Shown in pieces: positions 10,201 through 14,698 of a DNA stretch of 16,547 bases. Position numbers and translations under genes: made by a program. Every line of letters starts with the position of its first letter. The stretch's first letter is position 1. This DNA is from JALRAP01 sp046340555 (lineage in GTDB: Bacteria > Bacteroidota > Bacteroidia > AKYH767-A > OLB10), in contig JBKDSL010000004.1 of assembly GCA_046340555.1 (NCBI GenBank), positions 1 to 16,547 on the forward strand, given 5' to 3'. Under the pieces are notes generated by a model, which worked only from the letters and a program-made list of their open reading frames with translations, did not search any database and was not told where the DNA came from.

Positions 10201-13200
10201 AAGGTTGATGTGCCTCCATACAACTGATTCGTTTGCTTTGAAGCATCCATCAGAATCCGGATTGGCTGAAATCCAAAATTTAAGTCCGCTGTCTAGGTTT
10301 GTGTTTTGTATGGTGATTTGGTTTGAGACAATTGGCCCAGTGAAACATCCGTTGTAAATCAAGTTGCAGGTAACAATGTTGCCATTGGTTAATCCGCTGT
10401 TTGAATAAGTGTTTGACGGTCCGTTCTGAACAACTGTGCCATTCACGCGCCATTCATAGGCATATGTTCCATTTCCGTTTACTATGCTGGCGGTAAAAAT
10501 GCCTGAAGTTGGCGCTGATACAGTAACGTTATTCACTGCGGCTCCGATTTCATTCAATGCAGCTTGAACCATCAAAGTTCCTGATGGATTCAAAGTGCTC
10601 GTATAAACCAGGATATTGTTCTTGTAGTATCGAATCTGATTATATATCCAGGAGATTCGAAAAACGTCATTAGGGGCATAATTGCCGAAAACTCCCCGAC
10701 TAATACCGGCTTCGTAAATCTGCAAAACAGCAGAGCTGTTCAGATAAATTGCATAGTCTATATTGGCAAAAGATGGTCCGGTATAATTCGTGCTAAGTCC
10801 GACCGCAATGGTTTTATTCGTTTGCGGAGCGGTAAATTCCACGAAGCCACCTGGCGTTACTGTGTTATAACTAACTGATGAAGCATCCCATCCATTGGAT
10901 AGTGATTTGGTGGTTGAATTGTTCGATTCAATGAGTCTTGCAGCATTATTAAGGTTTGTGAATCTCCACTTGACAGACTCGCGTGCCATCTGGCAGCCAT
11001 TCGTGTCTGGATTGGATGAAATGTAGAAGTCGGTGGAAGGATTGCGTACCACCTGTTGAATGCTTATGCTATTTGAAGGTATGTTTCCAGTAAAACATCC
11101 GGTCAATGAAAGATTGCAGGAAACAACATTGTTGTTGATTAGAGCTGGGTTGGAATAGGATGTGGTATTGGTTCCCACATTTCCTCCATTCAAAATCCAT
11201 TGGTAATTTCCCCCGGTGCCGGCATTCAAGGCTATTGCATTGAATGTTCCACTGTTTAAATTAGCTACAACGACTTGAGACGCAGTGGCTCCAACCTCGA
11301 ACAATGCAGCGTGAGCCAAAAGTGGTAACGTAGGCGAAAGAACGCTGGTGTAAAAAAGTCTACCGTTGCGGTAGTATTTGACAACACCGGTTTCAACAGC
11401 TACTCTGAAAGTGTCGTTGGCGAAGTATGTTCCGAAGGCATTTCCTCTGATTGTGCCAGATTCATAAATCCCGATTTGTCCACTGCTTTGCAGCCAAACG
11501 CCATATTGTACTTGCGTGTTGCTCACCCCGGTTATCGTATTGCTTAATCCAATTACTCGCGATCGGTTTGTTTCTACTGCACGGAATTGAAGATAACCAT
11601 TGTCATAAACGGCATTGTAAGACGCTCCTCCACCGTCCCATGCGTTTGTGATGACTTTAGTCAGGCTATTTCCAGCAATGGTTGCTTTCAATACCGTATT
11701 TGTGTTCCAATAAACTTGTTCCAAGGCCAAATTGCATGAGTTTTGGTCTGGTACTGCTGTTGCGTATATGCCTAGCCCTGGTAGCGAAGTTGTTATTGAA
11801 TAAAAAATGCTTTGGTCACAATTCAATATCTTGCTCTCTGCTGCAGTCAATGATACAGGGAACGCAATTGCTTCAGATATGGATATGGACGTAAATTGAT
11901 CACCGGAAAGTAATGGGTTGTTTGGCTGACCAAGCCCGATGCCTACGCATGGCGTTAGTACAGTAGCAGGTAGCGTCAAAAGCGATTCTAGACCGTTTTG
12001 TGAAAGCGTAAGCGAAGAGGTATTTTGATTCGCACCATAAATCTTATGATTGCCTACGGTGTCAATCAGCAATGTTGTAGATTGCACATTGTTGGAATTT
12101 CCCATCCAGCCCAATTGCATGGTTGTTTGCCTGTAAAATCCTCTTCCTCGTCTAGTGTCGTTAACGGTGCCTATTGAGAATGGTACATCCAGGTTGCCGT
12201 TACCCAAAATGCTATTCCACCGCGCAACCATGTTCATTGTTGAGTTTGTTGCTGTGAAGGAGGCTGAGTTGTTTGACAGGAATGATGATGTGATATAATT
12301 TCCATTTCCTTGAAACACTACTGTTGGCTTGCCACCTGAACTGACACGGGTGGTTCCTTGTTCAACCAGTAAAGGTTGGTTGCTTTGGTTGGTTTGTATG
12401 ATGTGGCGATTATTGCCTGATTGATCATACCAAGTATAAACGAAGCCATCTGGTGTGATAGGAATGGGGGCAGCACCGGTAGGTGTGTATCCCAAGGCAT
12501 TTGGTCCTGGTTGTAATTGTGCTCCCCATATGGCTGTTCCAATTGTGGTGCTACCAGCATAGATGTTCGCTTGTGGAGTCGCCTCGAAATGTTGCATTCG
12601 GAATACGAGGTCATTCAGAGCGGGAATTGAGGCTGGAGTTGTGTATGTTCCACGTATGAGATAAAACCCGTTAGGTGCTGAAGTGATCGTTACATTGGTC
12701 CAAAGTCCTCCATTGTTTGAGACGATAGTACCGGTTGTCAAGTCGAAAACCACAAAGGCACTGCTTGCACCGTTCAGGAACACGCCGCGAAGCACAAACT
12801 TTCGGTTTACGTGATTGATAGGTTTTACCCAAGCGGAGTAAATGTAAGATGTTGAAGCTGCAGGTGTTGGGTAGTTGAAATCAGTAAAATGTTCATTGGT
12901 TGGTGCAGTTTCGTAAAAAACGTCAGCCGTGTTGGATCCATTTGGAGCAAACTGAGCGTTGGCGCTGATGGTACCGCCTACCTTACTCCAAGTCGGCTGG
13001 GTTAGATCCTCAGAAAAAGTTATCAGGTTTGGGCCGCCAATGAAATTGAGTAAAGCTACTTGATCCAATGCACCCGTTGGCAAAAATCCAACATCTTGCA
13101 ATGCGTCATCCGAACTTCTCCTAACACGTATGGCCGGACCAGAAACAGAAGTGGGGATATAGGAGGAATTGGGATTTGCTGGATAGGCAGGTGAAGTTAG

Positions 13201-13419
13201 TGCTGTGGTATGAGCACTTCTAAGCAATCTCAATCCATATGCTGTGTAAGTTGGTGGAAGTCCATCCAACACTTGAGCATTTATCGAATTACCGAATCCT
13301 ATCCAGGCAATAAACAATAAAAAAACAGGGTATGGGCGCTTGGATCGCCAATGTTGACGGTTTAAGGCAAGCTTGTTGCGGAAGTTTACCGCTTTTGTGG
13401 TTAAGGGCTTTTGAAGCAT
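913..13419 (-). CDS. Giant (4168-residue) multidomain surface protein, T9SS cargo
   Basis: One uninterrupted frame of 4168 codons ends in TAG at 913-915. The first 48 residues are a long signal peptide: a basic stretch to about residue 30, then PVFLLFIAWIGFG and a likely cleavage INA|QV. In order the mature protein has a GH54-like N-terminal region with an insertion (50-549), ten lectin-like plus Ig-like units (550-3045), Ig-like segments (from 3046), a LamG-type domain (about 3225-3395), an Ig_7-like domain (about 3583-3663), a beta-rich NNG/NxG segment (about 3664-3980), and a PLPVELISFDAK fibronectin-like stretch leading to a C-terminal sorting domain (about 4090-4168). This is the build of a T9SS-exported adhesin or glycan-binding protein displayed on the outer surface; the ligand is unknown. 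Only one Met lies near the N-terminus, so the start is the ATG at 13417-13419. A candidate promoter lies about 140 bp upstream. It is shorter than SprB-type gliding adhesins, and I see no specific resemblance to them. Confidence 0.93.
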   Translation of the reverse strand: MLQKPLTTKAVNFRNKLALNRQHWRSKRPYPVFLLFIAWIGFGNSINAQVLDGLPPTYTAYGLRLLRSAHTTALTSPAYPANPNSSYIPTSVSGPAIRVRRSSDDALQDVGFLPTGALDQVALLNFIGGPNLITFSEDLTQPTWSKVGGTISANAQFAPNGSNTADVFYETAPTNEHFTDFNYPTPAASTSYIYSAWVKPINHVNRKFVLRGVFLNGASSAFVVFDLTTGTIVSNNGGLWTNVTITSAPNGFYLIRGTYTTPASIPALNDLVFRMQHFEATPQANIYAGSTTIGTAIWGAQLQPGPNALGYTPTGAAPIPITPDGFVYTWYDQSGNNRHIIQTNQSNQPLLVEQGTTRVSSGGKPTVVFQGNGNYITSSFLSNNSASFTATNSTMNMVARWNSILGNGNLDVPFSIGTVNDTRRGRGFYRQTTMQLGWMGNSNNVQSTTLLIDTVGNHKIYGANQNTSSLTLSQNGLESLLTLPATVLTPCVGIGLGQPNNPLLSGDQFTSISISEAIAFPVSLTAAESKILNCDQSIFYSITTSLPGLGIYATAVPDQNSCNLALEQVYWNTNTVLKATIAGNSLTKVITNAWDGGGASYNAVYDNGYLQFRAVETNRSRVIGLSNTITGVSNTQVQYGVWLQSSGQIGIYESGTIRGNAFGTYFANDTFRVAVETGVVKYYRNGRLFYTSVLSPTLPLLAHAALFEVGATASQVVVANLNSGTFNAIALNAGTGGNYQWILNGGNVGTNTTSYSNPALINNNVVSCNLSLTGCFTGNIPSNSISIQQVVRNPSTDFYISSNPDTNGCQMARESVKWRFTNLNNAARLIESNNSTTKSLSNGWDASSVSYNTVTPGGFVEFTAPQTNKTIAVGLSTNYTGPSFANIDYAIYLNSSAVLQIYEAGISRGVFGNYAPNDVFRISWIYNQIRYYKNNILVYTSTLNPSGTLMVQAALNEIGAAVNNVTVSAPTSGIFTASIVNGNGTYAYEWRVNGTVVQNGPSNTYSNSGLTNGNIVTCNLIYNGCFTGPIVSNQITIQNTNLDSGLKFWISANPDSDGCFKANESVVWRHINLENTERTIISGNNITKTLLAGWNAAGMSHNAVHNNGYVEFTASQTNTNRIAGLNTSYQGNNYTNIQFGVYLRSNATFEIYESGIYRGNFGTYALSDTFRVGIENNVIRYYRNGHWFYTSPISPAAPMYATVVLNEIGSTVSNVRVLNFTNGSFTTNWINTGLAPNLDWRLNATSTGISNITYSSGPFNQGDVISCNAALNGCIVQTVVSNNITLLPPIPPPSLSFHVQANASSTGCILAGEEVKWRILGQDNASRLVINGNNIRKATLAGFNAGSLALNTVVNNSWLEFIATETNTNRVAGLSNAYYGTAISAIQYGIYLQNTGSFSVYESGANRGAFGTYLTGDTFAVALDANVIKYYKNGIMFYTSSVVPTGGLNPAVVLNEINATITDAVVWKRTNGSYTAITSNAGPTSSFQWMLNGTNTAITTATYTFSTNTLSDTITCILRPTNCQSSQIVSNRIRFKQLLPNRSLAFYIEGVHNQSACTIAEEEVVWKFTRFADETRTQRNGNSITKILSAGWDQGAASYNTVKNGGYLEFRAIETNTARMCGLSAVYGASGYASIQFAFYLQSGGVLGVYESGANRGNFGTYVSGDVFRVSAESGTVKYFKNGVLLYTSTLTPNMPLLAHAALNNIGSTISSARIFNFNAGTFQAIALQATTNPLYSWKLNGTTVQTGLSDVYTNNNLINGDTVTCELNLNGCLSAYSYQSNKIGISIVPQQPIDFCITGVPSALSCKIAVEQVKWKMSDLTLNMSIVNTNGLVKNAGNGFWNGGAASWNTVENNGYFEFKATETNKLRAAGLSASNPNPAQGTIQFAFLLQADGTYGILESNTSRGNFGPYATNDLFMIKVIGNVVKYYRNNNLIYISTVIPVLPMLADVSINEIGGTITDAVVSNPNNGTFISNLIGAGTYQWAVNGTIVQTSASHTYTNANLNNNDTVRCVLTTDFAGCQPQVVQSNFVQNVFVQPNGSEFHIQPVTTSGTCLRSIEQVKWRSSTVTNNSMNITGFNNLIKMQNGGSWNAGAASLNQVHNNGFFEFTAIETNKARSAGLSVSNSSGNFISIQFNFYLMNNGTFRIYESGVDRGQFGTYLSGDIFRIAIENNLVRYYKNGYAVYTSQINPNPPLIADASFLDIGSTLKNPNISNYHGGVFQAYPINAGSNPSYEWKRNGTTVQSGGSNTYTNSSLIVGDTIVCLMTTSNSGCLPFTVGTDTVLIQNQSPDLFDFAIVSETDTATCTRVTEAIRWKVADLSRDMVITGPGGLRKIQGALWDGGAFSWNRVFRNGYFEFTALETNKARMIGLSSTNPNNGYTNIQYAFYLKSTGTYEIRQSGATINLTSPNFAAGDVFRIFWDNNEIKYYKNGLLVYTSMIPPTATLYADVCIYDGGGTVHNAYVNNLGNGTFTAQTVSSGTNPTYNWKVNGSLVLSGASSTYTNLTLNTGDLVTCELGSPLTGCTTTALPSNIISIDANTQPGTDFAITATSTPFACARSVEEVRWKRTDLTLNMAITGVNNLEKQSDNTQWNGGAASWNKVANNGHLEFTSNETTKMRMVGLSTSSIGPDQASIRYAILLENTSTFKIYETGIYRNVTGTYSSGDIFRISVEANTIRYYRNGAWLYTSALAPTLPMVADVSIFEIGGTVTDARITNFHNGVFTASAVNAGVNPTFTYVLNGSVVQSGTSSTYTNTNLVSGDSLYCNILANLAGCGNLQPIQSNRIRIETSDPAQSDFHIKGVVNPASCGILIEDVKWKKSDLVNCNANINNLTKNISDGIWDGGSASWNTVALNGYFQFTTSENNKGKAAGLSVTNTNALNTSILYAFLLTANGELRITESGADRGIVNTYVAGDILRMSVETVAGVNRVRYYKNSVLIYTSTITATTLPMLVDASLYNIGSTINQATVGNLNSGGFTASTLNMGTPTYRWYLNGALVQNSTSNTYTNAAITNQDQVYCIATPGLNGCSNTSINSNNSIFNGSFISVTNPPAVCEPNTVDLTAPGITIGTGPDMLLTYWLDAAATIPMPAPTLATAGTYYIKGVRRGACTDIKPVTVTVNPSPTASILSTSGNQITCATTSINLTIQGTGSYLWDNGLSTATRSVTSPGTYVASVTSASGCARTTTFTVFQNTVPPVMYINGNTSPICQGATVNLQAVPSIFNNALRLDGVAQYAAPGDWFNYQNFTIEMWLRAGSSQTPSATILDNNHLPGVRSWVVQQNAGNANQYQFICYNTQGASATASFTLTANTWQHVTLVKSPNALLIYINGTQSTSVPWTLGAIKYDNSQLLRIGKWGGGTRFWNGQIDEMRIFAKDISAARISSDMNSWFPSVTDDLIAAYKFDEPDNSLFLSNATNYVTSNAPVYGGANFITSGIPLTSSYTYSWNPGGNTNNSISFIPTGTQIYNTNVTGINGCSTIDTTEISVSLNGIATVTGSTPGCQNTAPATITITGSGAIAPYTFYYTVNGVPTSSTTPLNASSVTIQAPNTASGTFLYDINNLTYANASFCLQAQTAQASIVVNPEPLINGVTDGFRCDSGVVNLSASSAASINWFTTPTGGTPVFTGGNYTTPTLTATTVYYVSALNAQGCSSSVRTPVDAVVEYPGMWLGYTSDWDTPFNWGCSTLPTSTTNVTIPTTPIGNFFPAVNSSGISVCGNITIQPSASVTINNGRNLSVFGNILNNGAANWGAGEIRLAGSSQQRINASATQVIGRLQVNNTTAYNAIKLSTDMSIDQQINFIDGVIDLNGRTLNLGTATTNGTIIGQSAASYIRSNNGFLRIRTNTNTTYSFPVGDSLYYTPYVLQLNSGAVAGSDIRVKVVNASHPNLSAGIDRILRFWSVEPTGLAANKNYNATYVYAGAFEVLGPGTLYPVKYSLSSAVPGWNGCPGSVVWAVTGSSGSHNPTTFTLQWNGLTDFSDFTAAGNNVPLPVELISFDAKQQGRDVLVSWVTASETNNDRFEVEHSPDGNDFNRIGTVNGHGTTSATHAYSLLDKNPSEGINYYRLRQIDYDGTEDVSDPVAVMFNKISTPITVYHDHAGESLIISCANSAGRAQITLYDATGKSIVVFDGDVDKNWNRVLSLPKLAAGMYSIKCIVNEESLTMKLIQQ
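4285..8037 (-). repeat. Tandem array block B: five lectin-like/Ig-like units (R6-R10)
   Basis: Five more units begin at 8037, 7293, 6537, 5784 and 5028, with lengths of 248, 252, 251, 252 and 248 codons. They share the block A plan but form a separate subfamily. The Ig-like cysteines are spaced C-x8-C in all five (for example CVLTTDFAGC). A W-(N/D)-(G/A)-G-(A/S) stretch followed by an SWN-type motif replaces the SYN-type motif, and several units carry DLTLNM-like text after the KW motif. R8 is the most deviant: IYESG becomes IRQSG and RGxFGTY is replaced by INLTSPNF. R10 has an extra Cys pattern (VNCNANI). Confidence 0.88.
8038..11772 (-). repeat. Tandem array block A: five lectin-like/Ig-like units (R1-R5)
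   Basis: Five coding repeats in the giant protein, beginning (minus-strand first base) at 11772, 11031, 10281, 9534 and 8787, with lengths of 247, 250, 249, 249 and 250 codons. Each unit carries C-x5-E-x-V-x-W near its start, then an NGYxEFxAxETN-like strand, GLS, an IxYGIYL-like strand, (I/V)YE(S/A)G, RGxFGxY, (N/G)DxFR, Y(Y/F)(K/R)N, YTS, and IGxT. This half resembles concanavalin A-like/SPRY-type folds. It is followed by an Ig-like half with YxWxxNG and a C-x6-C pair (for example CNLIYNGC), then SNxI. C-x6-C is constant in R1-R5. R5 carries an extra Cys in MCGLS. Confidence 0.88.
11773..13272 (-). other. N-terminal GH54-like region of the giant protein, with inserted jelly-roll-like domain
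   Basis: Residues 50-549 of the giant protein. Residues 58-69 (YTAYGLRLLRSA), 96-112 (AIRVRRSSDDALQDVGF) and 330-335 (WYDQSGN begins at Trp330) with GGKPTVVFQG (362-371) follow the pattern of the ArabFuran-catal (GH54, arabinofuranosidase B) fold as it occurs at the N-terminus of many Bacteroidota surface and phage-tail proteins. Between the second and third motifs, residues 131-318 form an extra domain starting NLITFSEDLTQPTW and containing YIYSAWVKP, like the carbohydrate-binding-type domains of phage tail proteins. In GH54 relatives lacking the insert, DxxALLxF runs directly into TWYDQSGN. I cannot identify the GH54 catalytic pair here, so a binding rather than hydrolytic role is at least as likely. 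Confidence 0.65.
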
Positions 13420-13435
13420 AAACTCGTTGAGTTTA
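13419..13435. repeat. Perfect 7-bp inverted repeat abutting the giant gene start codon
   Basis: TAAACTC (13419-13425) and GAGTTTA (13429-13435) are exact reverse complements around a 3-nt loop. On the minus strand the 3' arm ends with the A of the ATG. In a transcript from the upstream candidate promoter this would place the initiation codon at the base of a short hairpin. No Shine-Dalgarno motif is present nearby. Confidence 0.55.
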
Positions 13436-13528
13436 ACAACGCTTCTTGAAGATGGTTAGCGATTGATAATCAGCCTACAATGATAAGGAATAAAGGGCTT
13501 TTACGCAATAGGAAACGATCACGAACCA

Positions 13529-13544
13529 ATCTATTTTAATAGAT
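13529..13544. repeat. Short palindrome in the leader of the giant gene
   Basis: ATCTATT (13529-13535) and AATAGAT (13538-13544) are perfect 7-bp arms around two bases. It lies about 17 nt downstream of the candidate -7 box, so it could be an operator near the transcription start or part of the leader. It is AT-rich and may be fortuitous. Confidence 0.35.
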
Positions 13545-13560
13545 TTATGATATTGAAAAT

Positions 13561-13590
13561 CAAATATATGTGATCGGTAGTAATAGAAAA
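13561..13590 (-). promoter_or_regulatory. Candidate Bacteroidota promoter for the giant gene
   Basis: On the minus strand TATATTTG (13568 to 13561) fits the TAnnTTTG -7 consensus, with TTTT (13590 to 13587) 18 nt upstream as a weak -33 element. It lies between the acpS stop (13631) and the giant gene start (13419), implying a leader of roughly 135 nt that contains two inverted repeats. It is the only clean TAnnTTTG match I found in that gap on this strand. Confidence 0.45.
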
Positions 13591-13630
13591 GCCTTACTTT
13601 GTAGTTATCTAGCTATATTTAAGTTGTCTA

Positions 13631-14008
13631 TTATAAGGAATCAAGCACCACAAATGCAATGGCCTTTGTTGATGTATGGGACAATGATAAGTGAATTTTG
13701 GTGCCAATCAAATCTGCTATTTGTGTTTCAAAAGCTGGATCTATTTTTATTTCCGGGCGCTGATTTTCTCCGTGGATTACGGATATGGCATTCATGGGTA
13801 TTCCTCCAAAAATGCCGATTCCCAAAGCCTTTGCAAAAGCCTCTTTTGCTGCAAAACGGGCGGCATATCTTTCAAAACGGTTTTTCCCTGACTCGCAATA
13901 ACTGATTTCTGATTGAGAAAAAACCCGCTCTTTGAACCCAATGGATTCTTGAATGAGTTTCTCAATCCTAGAAACTTCAACCATGTCGGTGCCGATGCTT
14001 TTTATCAT
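13631..14008 (-). CDS. acpS: Holo-[acyl-carrier-protein] synthase (AcpS)
   Basis: This 125-residue cytoplasmic enzyme transfers 4'-phosphopantetheine from coenzyme A to the conserved serine of apo-ACP, activating it for fatty acid synthesis (EC 2.7.8.7). The family signatures are present: IGTDMVEVSRIE at residues 5-16 with metal-binding Asp8, RYAARFAAKEAFAKALG at 48-63 with the second metal ligand Glu56 in the KEA motif, and the LSLSHT motif (His111) near the C-terminus, followed by AIAFVV. The length matches the usual 120-130 residues of the trimeric bacterial AcpS family. The start ATG at 14006-14008 puts the first motif at the expected distance from the N-terminus. The gene is apparently monocistronic: its upstream neighbour is divergent and the giant gene follows after 211 bp with its own candidate promoter. 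No terminator is evident after the stop. Its setting among surface-protein genes gives no functional hint. Confidence 0.97.
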   Translation of the reverse strand: MIKSIGTDMVEVSRIEKLIQESIGFKERVFSQSEISYCESGKNRFERYAARFAAKEAFAKALGIGIFGGIPMNAISVIHGENQRPEIKIDPAFETQIADLIGTKIHLSLSHTSTKAIAFVVLDSL

Positions 14009-14029
14009 TTTAAATAAAATGCAAAGTTA
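14006..14029 (-). promoter_or_regulatory. Candidate -7 box and start-overlapping inverted repeat of acpS
   Basis: On the minus strand TAACTTTG (14029 to 14022) matches the -7 consensus TAnnTTTG; no TTTG-like -33 element is seen at the usual distance. Immediately downstream lies a perfect 7-bp inverted repeat, CATTTTA (14006-14012) and TAAAATG (14015-14021), whose minus-strand 3' arm contains the whole acpS ATG. If the -7 box is used, transcription starts within or beside this repeat and the leader is about 6-8 nt. AT-richness lowers the significance. Confidence 0.35.
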
Positions 14030-14131
14030 ATATTTGTTTTATATGGCTTAGTGTATTGATGATGAATAGTATATGCGATTTTATGGCACATTGTTGTATT
14101 GAATGAATACCGAGGGTAAGCTTCTAATTCA

Positions 14132-14139
14132 TAAATTTG
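14132..14139 (+). promoter_or_regulatory. Candidate -7 box for the small secreted protein gene
   Basis: TAAATTTG matches TAnnTTTG and lies 40 bp before the ATG at 14180, giving a leader of roughly 35 nt. I see no convincing TTTG -33 element 17-20 nt upstream. It is the plus-strand half of the divergent 171-bp spacer shared with acpS. Confidence 0.4.
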
Positions 14140-14141
14140 TT

Positions 14142-14167
14142 ATCATAATTAATCATAACAATCATAA
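14142..14167 (+). repeat. Three ATCATAA direct repeats in the leader
   Basis: ATCATAA occurs at 14142-14148, 14152-14158 and 14161-14167, spaced 10 and 9 bp start to start, just downstream of the candidate -7 box and before the ATG at 14180. The spacing is close to one helical turn, compatible with a binding site in DNA or an unstructured AU-rich leader that favours initiation without a Shine-Dalgarno sequence. Confidence 0.45.
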
Positions 14168-14179
14168 TCAATCCTAAAA

Positions 14180-14629
14180 ATGAAAAAAGTATTTCTTACC
14201 GTGTTCACATTTTGTGCCGCCGCTTCTATGTCGCTTGCACAAGAATTCAAAGTAATCACCATCGTTGAGTCCATCGTACCAGGTGGAATCGGTCGCTCTC
14301 GACTGATTGAAAACCAAGGTGCTATTGATATTGCTTCAATCACCACCGAGCGCGAAGAAGGTAAGTCCAAGAAAGATGATGTTAAACGATCAGATTTGAA
14401 AAAAGAAGGAGAAAACCTGAAAGAAACCAAGCTTCTTAACGTCTTCTCTTTGGCTGGTATCAACTTCGGAAACATTGCCGCCAATGATGCCATCATCGCT
14501 GCTAAGATGAATGAAATGATTAAATCAGGTTGGAAGCTACTTCACATTACTAGTGGCGTTGAATCTGATGCTGGTAAGGATGATGGAAATGGTATCTTCA
14601 TCACCCGTATGTATTTCACAAAAGACTAA
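14180..14629 (+). CDS. Small secreted protein of unknown function
   Basis: A 149-residue protein with a clear signal peptide (MKKVFLTVFTFCAAASMSLA, cleavage before Gln21), leaving about 129 mature residues with no lipobox, membrane segment or C-terminal sorting domain; a periplasmic location is most likely. The mature part starts EFKVITIVESIVPGGIGRSR, has a strongly charged stretch at roughly 57-82 (repeated Glu, Lys and Asp), then GINFGNIAANDAIIAAKMNE and SGWKLLHITSGVESDAGKDD, ending ITRMYFTKD. The FKVITIVES start and the late xxSGWKLLHITS segment loosely recall DUF4177-type proteins (xYKVVxx ... LNxxGxEGWELV), but the match is weak. I believe similar proteins occur in other Bacteroidota, from memory only. 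The gene is divergent from acpS and convergent with the PKD-repeat gene, and ends 18 bp before a strong terminator, so it is probably transcribed alone. Confidence 0.85.
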   Translation: MKKVFLTVFTFCAAASMSLAQEFKVITIVESIVPGGIGRSRLIENQGAIDIASITTEREEGKSKKDDVKRSDLKKEGENLKETKLLNVFSLAGINFGNIAANDAIIAAKMNEMIKSGWKLLHITSGVESDAGKDDGNGIFITRMYFTKD

Positions 14630-14646
14630 AAAAAACTTTTTCAAAT

Positions 14647-14683
14647 AAAAAAGGCTGGTGATTCAATCTCACCAGCCTTTTTT
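14647..14683. terminator. Bidirectional intrinsic terminator between convergent genes
   Basis: A perfect 15-bp stem (14647-14661 with 14669-14683) closes a 7-nt loop (TTCAATC). The GC core GGCTGGTGA is flanked by A6 on the left and T6 on the right, so each strand reads as a GC-rich hairpin followed by a U-tract. It lies 18 bp after the plus-strand stop at 14627-14629 and 15 bp after the end of the minus-strand gene whose stop is at 14699-14701, and so serves both. Confidence 0.95.
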
Positions 14684-14698
14684 ATGTTGTGACTTTTC

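Noticed and set aside
4285..11772. CRISPR or non-coding satellite explanation for the 750-bp periodicity
   Set aside because: The period is a multiple of three throughout, a single frame stays open, and similarity is at protein level with conserved motifs.
913..13419. SprB-type gliding motility adhesin
   Set aside because: Size and secretion route are similar, but the domain order is different and no gliding gene lies nearby in the window.
13570..13905. Plus-strand open frames overlapping acpS
   Set aside because: acpS on the minus strand has all family motifs; the opposite frames are shadows.
14149..14496. Minus-strand 115-codon open frame opposite the small secreted protein
   Set aside because: It is antisense to a gene with a clear signal peptide and terminator, and its translation shows no recognisable motif.
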